Shown here: positions 35,016 through 43,453 of the stretch, in pieces
Numbering within the stretch: position 1 is the first letter of the stretch
Layout: every line of letters starts with the position of its first letter
From: Ornithinibacillus bavariensis
Lineage (GTDB): Bacteria; Bacillota; Bacilli; Bacillales; Amphibacillaceae
NCBI RefSeq assembly: GCF_050433565.1
Contig: NZ_JBNPWZ010000001.1
Location: 744,001-808,000 of the forward strand
Reading direction: 5' to 3'
Length of the DNA: 64,000 bases
Translations under genes and position numbers: made by a program
The notes under the pieces: model-generated
Told to the model about the DNA's origin: nothing
The model's database searches: none
Seen by the model: the letters and a program-made list of their open reading frames with translations, nothing else

Positions 35016-35723
35016 CTATTTAATTGCTGTTTCCAAAGCGATTTCCATCATTTCATTAAAGGTAGTCTGCCGTTCCTCAGAGGTTGTTTCCTCTCCAGTA
35101 AGAATGTGATCTGATACGGTAAGGACAGATAGTGCCTGACAATCAAATTTTGCTGCCAATGTGTATAATGCAGTTGTTTCCATTTCAATTGCTAGTACTT
35201 TATATTTGGCTAGTAATTCATTCACCTCTTTTGCATTATCACGATAAAACGTATCACTTGTAAATACGTTCCCGACACGGATGCTTAAGCCTTTTTCCGT
35301 ACCAATTTCATAAGCAGTACGTAACAAATCAAAATCGGCTAGTGGTGCATAATCAATTCCGTTAAAGATAAGCTGGTTAATGCGAGAATCTGTTGTTGCT
35401 CCTTGAGCTAAGATCACATCACGAACCTTTACATCTTTTTGGATAGCACCACATGTACCTACACGAATAAGTTTTTTGACGCCATAGCTTTGAATTAATT
35501 CATTAACATAAATGGAAATAGATGGAACACCCATGCCTGTTCCTTGAACAGATACTCGTTCCCCTTTATATGTACCAGTAAATCCGTACATACCTCGAAC
35601 TTCATTATATTGACTAACATCTTCCAGAAAAGTTTCCGCTATATATTTTGCGCGAAGAGGATCTCCTGGTAATAATATCTTATCAGCAATTTCTCCATTT
35701 TTTGCACCAATATGCACACTCAT
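35016..35723 (-). CDS. deoD: Purine nucleoside phosphorylase DeoD
   Basis: 235 residues, hexameric high-molecular-weight type. Phosphorolysis of purine (deoxy)nucleosides in salvage. Motifs: LLPGDPLRAK (phosphate site), GTGMGVPSISIY, GTCGAIQ, and EMETTALY (nucleoside site). Monocistronic; ATG follows TAGGAGGGCATAAAC. Confidence 0.95.
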   Translation of the reverse strand: MSVHIGAKNGEIADKILLPGDPLRAKYIAETFLEDVSQYNEVRGMYGFTGTYKGERVSVQGTGMGVPSISIYVNELIQSYGVKKLIRVGTCGAIQKDVKVRDVILAQGATTDSRINQLIFNGIDYAPLADFDLLRTAYEIGTEKGLSIRVGNVFTSDTFYRDNAKEVNELLAKYKVLAIEMETTALYTLAAKFDCQALSVLTVSDHILTGEETTSEERQTTFNEMMEIALETAIK

Positions 35724-35805
35724 GTTTATGCCCTCCTAGTAGCCTAATCTAAAACTAAAGTTATCATAATCCCTATTTAAAAACAAATTTCACAGTCTTT
35801 TTATT

Positions 35806-35833
35806 TTGAATAAGTGATAAATTTGTATATAAT
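35806..35833 (+). promoter_or_regulatory. Probable sigma-A promoter of ptsH
   Basis: TTGAAT (35806-35811), 16-bp spacer, TATAAT (35828-35833), then a ~95-nt leader to the ptsH start. Confidence 0.65.
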
Positions 35834-35933
35834 GTAAGTAAGTTCAATTATTCACGTATAATATTGAATAATCAAGGAAAAAAGTACATAAAATTTGTAC
35901 AGGCGAATATTACGTTTGGAAGGATGAAACAAA

Positions 35934-36197
35934 ATGAAGGAACAAACATTTAAAATCACTGCAGAGACAGGGGTACATGCGCGCCCAGCAACTTTATTAG
36001 TAAATAAAGCTGGTCAGTATCAGTCAGAAATTGAAATGACATATAACGATAAAACTGTGAATTTAAAATCAATCATGGGTGTTATGTCACTTGGAATTCC
36101 AAAGGGTGCGGAAATCAAGATTACAGCTACTGGTAATGACGAGGAAGAAGCAATTCAAGGAATTGCCGAAGTAATTAAAGAAAACTTGGGTGAGTAA
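35934..36197 (+). CDS. ptsH: Phosphocarrier protein HPr
   Basis: 87 residues. Carries the PTS phosphoryl site His15 (GVHARPAT) and the regulatory Ser46 (NLKSIMGV) targeted by HPr kinase, so it is HPr and not Crh, which lacks His15. It should serve sugar uptake and CcpA-mediated catabolite control. It stands alone, with its own promoter and terminator, whereas in B. subtilis ptsH is followed by ptsI. Confidence 0.92.
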   Translation: MKEQTFKITAETGVHARPATLLVNKAGQYQSEIEMTYNDKTVNLKSIMGVMSLGIPKGAEIKITATGNDEEEAIQGIAEVIKENLGE

Positions 36198-36204
36198 TCA
36201 AAGG

Positions 36205-36232
36205 GCCAGAGGAAACTCTGGCTTTATTTTTT
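36205..36232 (+). terminator. Terminator after ptsH
   Basis: GCCAGAG / CTCTGGC stem with GAAA loop and a T-rich tail. Confidence 0.9.
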
Positions 36233-36283
36233 ACAGGAAATTTTAGAGGCAGCTCAAAAAGAGTCAAACCTCATATTCTCTAA

Positions 36284-36670
36284 TCATAGTCCTAAGTAAT
36301 AGCTACTCTCCACAGTTTCTAATGCCTTTAGAGCGGCAGTATTGTAGTCATTGGCTTTATTTGCTAATTTTTCTTTATAAGCTATTACAGAATTTTTTAA
36401 AGAAGTACCATAATCAGGTACTGGTTCTGTATATGCTGTTACAATATCTTTTAACGCATTAAACTTCTCATATTGTGATAATGCTTTTCTCTCGTGAAAG
36501 ATGACATTTTCTACTTGTTTTGGATGGTGCAGATCCCCTTGCATCGGATGCTTTAGTACAGCTAATGTTTTTATAAGATAATTATCACCACGGTCTTCCA
36601 CAATTTCTCCAACATATATTCCCGATTTATAAGGTACTTGAATGATTTTTCCTAATTTAAGAGTAGACAT
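36284..36670 (-). CDS. kapB: Kinase-associated lipoprotein B, KapB
   Basis: 128 residues from ATG 36670, the same length as B. subtilis KapB, which helps the KinB sensor kinase feed the Spo0A phosphorelay. The core motif LKHPMQGDLHHPKQVENV and the VPDYGTSL block are conserved. The only good ribosome binding site, AAGGAGG, is 14 bases from the ATG, longer than usual; an in-frame start further upstream would give a tail without homology. No kinB is next to it. Confidence 0.85.
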   Translation of the reverse strand: MSTLKLGKIIQVPYKSGIYVGEIVEDRGDNYLIKTLAVLKHPMQGDLHHPKQVENVIFHERKALSQYEKFNALKDIVTAYTEPVPDYGTSLKNSVIAYKEKLANKANDYNTAALKALETVESSYYLGL

Positions 36671-36826
36671 AATAACGTAATGAGCCTCCTTTTCCTCTCC
36701 AATAATGTAACAGGTCATTTCTCTCATTGTGCCAAATTTTCGACGAATTAGCGAACAATTAGGCTTCAGGACTATTGTAACTGCCTTATATTTGGTATAC
36801 TTATTGGGAGAGGATTGTGATTTAAT

Positions 36827-37024
36827 ATGATGCCATTTTTGTATTTTCCTGACGATAAATCAGAATATATCCCAGCTGTCATTTCACTGGTAATATTTAT
36901 GATAGGTGCTGGTGTAGCATTATACCTTATTTATAAATATTCCAAAAAACAAGAAAAGAAATTTGATGAGCAATATAAAAATTTAAAAATTGAAAAGCAT
37001 GATGATACTTCAACTACTCAATGA
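36827..37024 (+). CDS. Small membrane protein, 65 residues
   Basis: One membrane segment (residues ~15-38) followed by a highly charged tail rich in Lys, Glu and Gln. Ribosome binding site is poor (GAGAGGA about 13 bases upstream). A second ATG follows directly. Not recognised as a named family. It diverges from kapB and is closed by a weak dyad at 37020-37060. Confidence 0.6.
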   Translation: MMPFLYFPDDKSEYIPAVISLVIFMIGAGVALYLIYKYSKKQEKKFDEQYKNLKIEKHDDTSTTQ

Positions 37025-37144
37025 GATAGAGCGTATAGCTTTATCTCTTTTTTTATAGCTATCTTCAATAATTCAAACCGCATATGTTTACCCTAATGAA
37101 TTTTGCAAATACTACTTATACTAAGCACAAAAGGAGAAGTGTAA

Positions 37145-37726
37145 ATGCGAAAATCGCTTATATTCCTTTTAGCAGTATTCTTACTTACCGCTTGCCAAAG
37201 TAAGATAATAACAACGAAAACAGTGGACATGTATAATGCATCGGGTGATATGGTAGGAACAGCTGAATTATCAGAAGAGGCAGATGGTGTGAAGATAAAA
37301 TTAAAACTAGAAGGGTTAACTCCCGGATTTCACGGTATTCATGTACATGAATATCCAAAATGTGATGCACCAGACTTTAAATCAGCAGGTAGCCATTTAA
37401 ATCCAGAGGGAAAGGAACATGGATTAATGCATCCAAAGGGTTCCCATTTAGGAGATTTACCTAATGTGGAGGCGGATTCAGATGGATTAGTAGATGCCGA
37501 ATTGATGCTACCAAAGGCAACGCTTAAGGAAGGAAAAATGTCCTTACTTCGTGGTGAGGGAACCTCGTTAGTTGTTACAGAAGGACAGGATGACGGCGTG
37601 TCGCAGCCTGGTGGTGACTCGGGAGTAAGAATACTTTGTGGTAAAATAAAATCTGGTAAAGGAAAAGTTCCAGAACAAACACCTACAGATCCAACAGAAT
37701 TTAATGAAAAACAAAAAGATGAATAA
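37145..37726 (+). CDS. sodC: Cu/Zn superoxide dismutase-like lipoprotein with an altered copper site
   Basis: 193 residues, signal peptide with lipobox LLTAC (Cys17), so anchored outside the membrane. SodC fold: Cu ligands H66 and H68 (GIHVHEY) and bridging H84, Zn ligands H92, H101 and D104 (SHLGD), and the active-site arginine R162 are present. The fourth copper ligand, expected in a LVIHxxxDD motif, is Thr145 (SLVVTEGQDD). B. subtilis YojM also lacks copper ligands. Activity as a dismutase is therefore doubtful. Confidence 0.9.
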   Translation: MRKSLIFLLAVFLLTACQSKIITTKTVDMYNASGDMVGTAELSEEADGVKIKLKLEGLTPGFHGIHVHEYPKCDAPDFKSAGSHLNPEGKEHGLMHPKGSHLGDLPNVEADSDGLVDAELMLPKATLKEGKMSLLRGEGTSLVVTEGQDDGVSQPGGDSGVRILCGKIKSGKGKVPEQTPTDPTEFNEKQKDE

Positions 37727-37817
37727 ATTAATCACGTTGATTTTTATAGTCAAAAGCATTTTTATTAACTCTTCAAATTAGAAGCGCGGAATTAGAGTGT
37801 TTCCGCGCTTAATTACT

Positions 37818-38984
37818 TTATCTATTTGTTACAGCATCAATAATACGCTGTACACCTTCTACTAAAATCTCTTTTGGACAAGCAATGTTCATCCGCATAA
37901 ATTGTGAGCCTTCAACACCATAGTCTATTCCTTTGTTTAGACCCACCTTTGCTTGTTCAATAAAAAAGGAATGTAACGCTTTGTCATCCATATTTAATGA
38001 TTTACAATCAATCCATAGTAAATAAGTTCCTTCTGATTGAATAACTTGTAAATCTGTTTTCGCTTCTAATTCTTCTTTTACATAGTTATGATGACTGACC
38101 AAAACTTCCTGTAATTCGTTTAGCCAAGGCTCACCAAAATTATATGCCGCTTCCAAAGCGGTATTCCCTAAAGTATTAAGACCATGGATACCTTGAATCG
38201 TAAAATGATGATCCAGCTTTTTACGTAGCTCAGGATTTGCTGTAACGGCATAAGAAGCTTGTAATCCGGCAAGATTAAAAGTCTTGGATGGAGCCATACA
38301 AGTGATCGTACAGTTAGCAATTTCTTCAGACAAAGAGCCGATAGGTATATGCTTTTTATCAGGAAAAACTAAATCACCATGTATCTCATCAGAAATGATG
38401 AACACATTATATTTTAAACAAAGCCTAGCTATCTCCTTAAGCTCTTCATACTTCCACACTCTTCCTACTGGGTTATGTGGATTACATAAAATAAATGCTT
38501 TTACACCTTGTTTTAATTTTTCTTCAAAATCTTCAAAATCAATTGCATATGTATCGCCCTTTCGGATTAACGGGCTTTTCACAACTTTCCGCTCATGTTC
38601 CTCTATCACCTTGTAAAATGGCGTATAAACAGGTGTTTGGATTAAAATAGAATCATTTGGATTTGTTAATGCTTGTACAGCCATATGTAAGGTTGTGACA
38701 ACACCTGGGCTAAAAGAAAGCCATTCTGGGTTAATCTCCCAATGATGGCGTCTAGCTACCCAGTTTACAATGGAAGCTTTTACATCTTTATCAATGACTG
38801 TATACCCAAAAATTTCATGTTTCACTCTTTCTAAAAGTGCCTCCGTAACTTCTTTAGGTGCTCTAAAATCCATATCAGCTACCCACATTGGTAATACATC
38901 GCTTGTGTTAAAAACCTCATCAAGCATATCCCATTTGACAGACCTTGTATTTTTACGGTCGTAAACAGTTTCAAAAAATCCCAT
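37818..38984 (-). CDS. patB: PatB/MalY-type cystathionine beta-lyase
   Basis: 388-residue PLP aminotransferase-fold enzyme. The PLP lysine lies in MAPSKTFNLAGL, NPHNPVGRVW and ISDEIHGDLVF complete the site. C-S lyase acting on cystathionine or cysteine. B. subtilis has patB next to kinB and kapB; here kapB is 1.1 kb away. ATG follows GGAGGTTTCCAT. Confidence 0.92.
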   Translation of the reverse strand: MGFFETVYDRKNTRSVKWDMLDEVFNTSDVLPMWVADMDFRAPKEVTEALLERVKHEIFGYTVIDKDVKASIVNWVARRHHWEINPEWLSFSPGVVTTLHMAVQALTNPNDSILIQTPVYTPFYKVIEEHERKVVKSPLIRKGDTYAIDFEDFEEKLKQGVKAFILCNPHNPVGRVWKYEELKEIARLCLKYNVFIISDEIHGDLVFPDKKHIPIGSLSEEIANCTITCMAPSKTFNLAGLQASYAVTANPELRKKLDHHFTIQGIHGLNTLGNTALEAAYNFGEPWLNELQEVLVSHHNYVKEELEAKTDLQVIQSEGTYLLWIDCKSLNMDDKALHSFFIEQAKVGLNKGIDYGVEGSQFMRMNIACPKEILVEGVQRIIDAVTNR

Positions 38985-39096
38985 ATGGAAACCTCCTTCA
39001 AACTACATTACTATTAATTATACAGAACCATAGTAATTTTAACATTAGAAAGCTTCACATTCTTTGGGGTAATTAGTTGTAAAGGAATTAATAAAT

Positions 39097-39157
39097 AAAA
39101 AAAAGCAAAGCGTTATAACGCCTTGCCTACAGGGGGAATACGAGAAAGTCTTACGTT
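39097..39157 (-). ncRNA. Putative sigma-B-dependent small RNA (about 60 nt)
   Basis: A perfect sigma-B-type promoter is followed, on the reverse strand, by a short sequence ending in a terminator hairpin (39105-39126: GCAAGGCG / CGCTTTGC, one G-U) and a run of eight U. There is no ORF of useful size between. The predicted RNA has a single-stranded C-rich segment AUUCCCCCUGU (39130-39140) complementary to G-rich ribosome binding sites. +1 at ~39157 is estimated. Confidence 0.65.
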
Positions 39158-39164
39158 AATAGTT

Positions 39165-39189
39165 ATACCCTGATAAAATAAATTTAAAC
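39165..39189 (-). promoter_or_regulatory. Sigma-B-type promoter
   Basis: On the reverse strand: GTTTAA (39189-39184), 13-bp spacer, GGGTAT (39170-39165). This is an exact match to the B. subtilis general-stress consensus GTTTAA-N12-14-GGGTAT. It points toward patB, but a terminator lies between. Confidence 0.8.
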
Positions 39190-39300
39190 ATACTTTTAAA
39201 AAAACTTTTTTAGAACGAAATATTTTTTACTCATCTACTGTTTTATATACATAAAATAGGCAGTTCTAATAATCGAATGAACTGTTTTAATTCGGTGCCT

Positions 39301-39326
39301 TGAAACTTTACTTAAAATAAATCGTC
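39301..39326 (+). promoter_or_regulatory. ECF-sigma-type promoter
   Basis: TGAAAC (39301-39306), exactly 16-bp spacer, CGTC (39323-39326), the consensus of SigW/SigM/SigX-type promoters. It begins 67 bp before the sigma-like gene, suggesting autoregulation. Confidence 0.8.
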
Positions 39327-39367
39327 TTATAGATAAGATAAGAAGTGGTCAAAAGGGAGGGGAGAAA

Positions 39368-41479
39368 ATGTATAACGCTTACTATGTAAACAAAGAGAAT
39401 ACAGTACTAGATTTTCATAAATTTGTAGTACGGTATAAACCAGAAGTAGAAAGACTTTCTTTTCAATTTGGTATAGTAACTAACAATATTGAAGAGGTAG
39501 TACAAGAAGTATTTTATAACTTATATTATGTTTTTAAAGAGATAGATGGAGATACGGAGTGGTTATCCGTTTATCAAACGGCGTACAAAACAATAAAAGC
39601 TTATCTTAAAAAACAGCAGAAACCTGAGACAAGCTTTGTAATCCATGATCAGCAGCTCGGCTATTTTTTTGAAAAAAAACCTCATCATGTTCTTCATGTA
39701 GTATTTCAAGATTTGAATATAAATCTTAAAGCGCCGCTTATTTTTTACTTTTTTCATAACTTGAGTATGGATGAAATAGCTCAACTATTAAAGATGAATA
39801 CAGAATCGGTTAATGTAAAAATAGATCGTGGTAAACGAATCATTCGGAAAATGTGTGGAAAGGTGAGGGAGTGGAATTCCGTTGCACTCGTGAATGAGCT
39901 GGAAAAATCTTTATATGAAATGAAGTATGTCTATGATGTCATTCCAGAATTCTGTAATACTGATGGTATTATACAGTATATTGAGCTTAGAAAAAACAAA
40001 AATAGCTGGAAAAAACGTCTCCCTACTTTTATCGCAGTTATAGGATTACTGTTCTTTTTTAGCATAGCTATTTTCTATTTACAGGAAGAGAAGAAGGAAC
40101 TAGCACGTGAAAAAGAACGGACATTACAGGAAAAGCGATACAATGAAAAGATGGAAATAGATACAGTGGAGGAAAGTGTTAATCCAGAAATACTAGCTTA
40201 CTTAGAAGAAAAAAAGAAGAAATTAGCCCTAGAATTTGGGTTGGCGGATGCTAATCAATTTTCTATTGTATCCTATGTTAGTGATTTCATTGAAGATATG
40301 AACCAACACTCAGGAGATGATTTCTACGGTAGTTTGGAAGAGGTAAAAGAATTAATTGATTACTTTTTAACTCCTCCTTCTAAATGGACGAGAGACTTAG
40401 ATGCATCCAAAGAAAATGGTGATAAGTCCTTGGTACAACTACTTAATTCTTATAATATATATAAATTTGAATTCCAGGAATACTTGTCGCAACACTTAAC
40501 AAAACATCAAATTATGATAGATGACTATGATGCAATCGTTCTGGCACAAGAGGACTTAGAAGGCTACAAAGGCCCAAAGGAAATAAAACAACTTATTAAA
40601 ATAATTCGGGAACAAGGTTTTTATCTCACACATGACACGGAAATTCTGACTGTGCAAATTGATTATCAATACCTTAAAGAAAAAACTAGTGAAGCTGGGT
40701 TTCATAAGGGGTATATAGAATATATAAGATTCTCGGAAAACGTTAAGGATTTTTATACAGATGGTCATTGGAAGAATATAGATACGGATTTATTAGCGCT
40801 GGAAGGATTAATTATTAAGTATGGAGAAATCTATTCCAATGAATTTCGAAAATTACTAGCACAGGAGATAAGTAGTTATCTCTCGATTTATTTGACGGGT
40901 GGAAACGAACCTAAGCCATTAATGGAAGAAAAAGAGGAGTTTTATCAGTTTTTACATAATAACCCAAACTCTATCTTCTATGGAGCAGTTGAAGAGGCAA
41001 TTAAAGATTGGGAGGCTAATGAATGGCAATATACTTCACAGGATTATCCTAATTATAATCGAATTGAGGTAATGCTTGATCCAAGATTTCAGAATGTAGG
41101 ATATAGTGATATTTATGATTTAAATAAATGGCCGTTTATAGATAATACGACTGAAGTTTACAAGGAATATGCTAGTAGTTTTGACCGAGCGGTATTACAA
41201 GGTCTCAGCCCAATAGAATTAACATCATTATATATTTACTCCTACCAGAAAAAGGATAAAGCGGTATTCACTTCCATAAATAGCGAATATACAATTAAAA
41301 ATAGTGAAAAGATGGATTGGTGGGATATAAAAGATAAAAGTAATTTAGTAGCTGTACAATATCCAACAAAGGAAAGTGCTACTATTTATTTTCTAGGGTG
41401 GCACGAGGATATTCAAATAATTGCTACTATGGATATGGTGAAGGTAAATGGAGTCTGGAAGATAAGTGGTATTGAATAA
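39368..41479 (+). CDS. ECF sigma factor-like protein fused to a membrane segment and large outer domain
   Basis: 703 residues. Residues ~13-82 resemble sigma region 2 (NIEEVVQEVFYNLYY, then TEWLSVYQTAYKTIKAYLKK). Residues ~118-162 resemble region 4 with the HTH LSMDEIAQLLKMNTESVNVKIDRG. One membrane segment lies at ~218-239, followed by a Lys/Glu coiled-coil stretch and ~440 residues predicted to be outside, whose last ~100 residues (VWKISGIE end) look like an NTF2-type fold. Ribosome binding site AAGGGAGGGGAG is strong. No separate anti-sigma gene is adjacent, so sensing and sigma parts may be one polypeptide. Function inferred. Confidence 0.75.
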   Translation: MYNAYYVNKENTVLDFHKFVVRYKPEVERLSFQFGIVTNNIEEVVQEVFYNLYYVFKEIDGDTEWLSVYQTAYKTIKAYLKKQQKPETSFVIHDQQLGYFFEKKPHHVLHVVFQDLNINLKAPLIFYFFHNLSMDEIAQLLKMNTESVNVKIDRGKRIIRKMCGKVREWNSVALVNELEKSLYEMKYVYDVIPEFCNTDGIIQYIELRKNKNSWKKRLPTFIAVIGLLFFFSIAIFYLQEEKKELAREKERTLQEKRYNEKMEIDTVEESVNPEILAYLEEKKKKLALEFGLADANQFSIVSYVSDFIEDMNQHSGDDFYGSLEEVKELIDYFLTPPSKWTRDLDASKENGDKSLVQLLNSYNIYKFEFQEYLSQHLTKHQIMIDDYDAIVLAQEDLEGYKGPKEIKQLIKIIREQGFYLTHDTEILTVQIDYQYLKEKTSEAGFHKGYIEYIRFSENVKDFYTDGHWKNIDTDLLALEGLIIKYGEIYSNEFRKLLAQEISSYLSIYLTGGNEPKPLMEEKEEFYQFLHNNPNSIFYGAVEEAIKDWEANEWQYTSQDYPNYNRIEVMLDPRFQNVGYSDIYDLNKWPFIDNTTEVYKEYASSFDRAVLQGLSPIELTSLYIYSYQKKDKAVFTSINSEYTIKNSEKMDWWDIKDKSNLVAVQYPTKESATIYFLGWHEDIQIIATMDMVKVNGVWKISGIE

Positions 41480-41482
41480 ATA

Positions 41483-41510
41483 AACAGCTCAGATTTGAGC
41501 TGTTTATTTT
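41483..41510. terminator. Bidirectional terminator between the sigma-like gene and pgi
   Basis: AACAGCTCA / TGAGCTGTT with GATT loop and a T-rich + tail. Confidence 0.88.
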
Positions 41511-41514
41511 AGGA

Positions 41515-42861
41515 TTAAAGTCTTTTCTCTAATTCTTCTTTTTCCGTTTCAAATCCAGGTTTTCCTAATAGGGCAAACATATTTTTCTTATAGGCTTCTA
41601 CACCAGGCTGATTAAAAGGATTTACACCTAGTAAATAGCCACTTAACGCACATGCCTTTTCAAAGAAGTAAACAAGATAACCAAAGGTGTATGCATCAAG
41701 CTCTGGTACATGAATAACCAAATTCGGTACACCACCATCAGTATGGGCAAGCAGAGTACCTTGGAAAGCTTTATCATTAATTTCATGGATTGTTTTACCT
41801 ACTAGGTAATTTAAACCATCAGCATTGTTTTCCTCTGTTTCTACGGTTAAATCAAATTTTGACTTATGGACATGAATTACCGTTTCAAAGAGATCTCGAC
41901 GGCCTTCTTGTATATATTGCCCTAAAGAATGAAGATCAGTTGAGAAATTAGCTGAGGTTGGAAAGATTCCTTTTTGATCTTTTCCTTCACTCTCACCAAA
42001 TAGCTGTTTCCACCATTCGGCAAAAAAGATAAGGCTAGGCTCATAGTTTACTAACATCTCAATGGTCTTACCTTTGTGATATAAAACATTTCTTACGACA
42101 GCATATTGATAGGCTATATTGTCTTTTATTTGAGGCTCATTAAAATCATTCATGGCCTTCCGTGCACCTTGCATGATGTCATCCACATTTATTCCACTAA
42201 CAGCAAGTGGTAATATGCCAACAGCAGTTAAAACGGAAAATCTTCCACCTACATCATCAGGAATAACAAATGTTTCGTAGCCCTCTTCATCTGCAAGACC
42301 TTTTAGTGCTCCCTGTGCTTTATCTGTAGTAGCAAAAATTCGTGATTTTGCCTCTTCCTTGCCATACTTTTCTTCTAAATAGTTTCTAAAAATACGGAAT
42401 GCTAGAGCAGGCTCTGTTGTTGTACCACTTTTAGAAATTACATTAATGGAGAAGTCCTTTCCTTCAAGTACATCCAATAATTCTTTCATATATGTAGAGC
42501 TCATATGGTGCCCAACAAAAATAATAAGTGGTGTGCTACGCTTTTCCTTAGAAAGCATATTTTGGAAGGAATGGTTCAACATTTCTAGCGCGGCTTTTGC
42601 TCCAAGATAAGAGCCACCAATTCCAATGACAAGGAGAATATCGGAATCCTTTTGTATTTTCTCAGCAGCTGCTTTAATACGGCTGTATTCTTCTTTGTCA
42701 AAATCTTCCGGTAGATCAACCCAACCTAAAAAATCACTTCCAGGACCTGTCTTATTATGGATAGCCTGATGTGCTACTTGGACATAGTCTGAAAAATTGT
42801 CTATCTCATCTTTATGTAAAAAATTCAGTGCATGCTGATAAGAAAATTGGATATGTGTCAT
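41515..42861 (-). CDS. pgi: Glucose-6-phosphate isomerase
   Basis: 448 residues from ATG 42861 (AGGAGTTGAGAAGA upstream; the ATG three codons earlier sits in that site). Interconverts glucose-6-P and fructose-6-P. Family signatures are GIGGSYLGAKAALE, SKSGTTTEPALAFR and GGRFSVLTAVGILPL, and the catalytic Glu/His/Lys region YLLGVNPFNQPGVE. Normal length. Confidence 0.95.
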   Translation of the reverse strand: MTHIQFSYQHALNFLHKDEIDNFSDYVQVAHQAIHNKTGPGSDFLGWVDLPEDFDKEEYSRIKAAAEKIQKDSDILLVIGIGGSYLGAKAALEMLNHSFQNMLSKEKRSTPLIIFVGHHMSSTYMKELLDVLEGKDFSINVISKSGTTTEPALAFRIFRNYLEEKYGKEEAKSRIFATTDKAQGALKGLADEEGYETFVIPDDVGGRFSVLTAVGILPLAVSGINVDDIMQGARKAMNDFNEPQIKDNIAYQYAVVRNVLYHKGKTIEMLVNYEPSLIFFAEWWKQLFGESEGKDQKGIFPTSANFSTDLHSLGQYIQEGRRDLFETVIHVHKSKFDLTVETEENNADGLNYLVGKTIHEINDKAFQGTLLAHTDGGVPNLVIHVPELDAYTFGYLVYFFEKACALSGYLLGVNPFNQPGVEAYKKNMFALLGKPGFETEKEELEKRL

Positions 42862-42937
42862 TCTTCTCAACTCCTAAATTAATAGTTAAAATAGACTCTG
42901 TTGATTCAAACATATCATAGCTGTAAGAAATGTTTAA

Positions 42938-42993
42938 GAGGCTTCTCCCATCAATATTAACAAAATAGGTAATGTTGATGGGGGGAAGCCTCT
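42938..42993. terminator. Long hairpin downstream of yugI
   Basis: A ~20-bp imperfect stem starting AGAGGCTTC and ending GAAGCCTCT, with TCCCATCAATATT / AATGTTGATGGGGG inside. It sits between reverse-strand yugI and pgi. The U-tail is poor, so it may act as a processing or attenuation element rather than a simple terminator. Confidence 0.6.
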
Positions 42994-43004
42994 GTCAGAA
43001 AAAC

Positions 43005-43376
43005 TTATTTTTTTAATTCAGATTGCTCAATCCACTCTTCTAGTTTTTCTTTTAGGGTATTAAATCCAGAAGTATCCTCTTCTAGTTTAACGGATTTTTT
43101 CTGAGGTTTTGCTTTCGCTTGCTTCTTAGGTGGCTCTTCAGTGGCACGAATGGAAAGTGAAATTTTATTATTATCTTCATCAACACTTAGTACCTTTACC
43201 GAAACTTCATCTCCTACGGATAGATGATCATTAATATCTTTTACAAATCCATGGGTAACCTCTGAAATATGAACTAATCCTTGTACTTCATCATTTAATG
43301 CAACAAATGCACCATATGGTTGGATTCCTGTGACCTTGCCTTTCAAAACCTCACCAATTTCAAACTTGTCTGTCAT
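43005..43376 (-). CDS. yugI: S1-domain RNA-binding protein YugI (general stress protein 13 type)
   Basis: 123 residues from ATG 43376 (TAGGAG 11 bases upstream). N-terminal S1 domain with GKVTGIQPYGAFVALNDEVQGLVHIS, followed by a basic Lys/Pro-rich linker and a helical tail. Binds RNA, associated with ribosomes in Bacillus. Monocistronic, ahead of pgi as in B. subtilis. Confidence 0.92.
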   Translation of the reverse strand: MTDKFEIGEVLKGKVTGIQPYGAFVALNDEVQGLVHISEVTHGFVKDINDHLSVGDEVSVKVLSVDEDNNKISLSIRATEEPPKKQAKAKPQKKSVKLEEDTSGFNTLKEKLEEWIEQSELKK

Positions 43377-43453
43377 GCTGAACAACTCCTATATATTCGT
43401 TTCTTTTCACGCAATAAATAATTCTATCATAGAAAGTGGATTCAGGCAAAATA

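Noticed and set aside
39097..39126. Reading the sRNA hairpin as a terminator for a gene to its right
   Set aside because: The only gene to the right (39368) runs on the other strand; the hairpin serves reverse-strand transcription from the sigma-B-type promoter.
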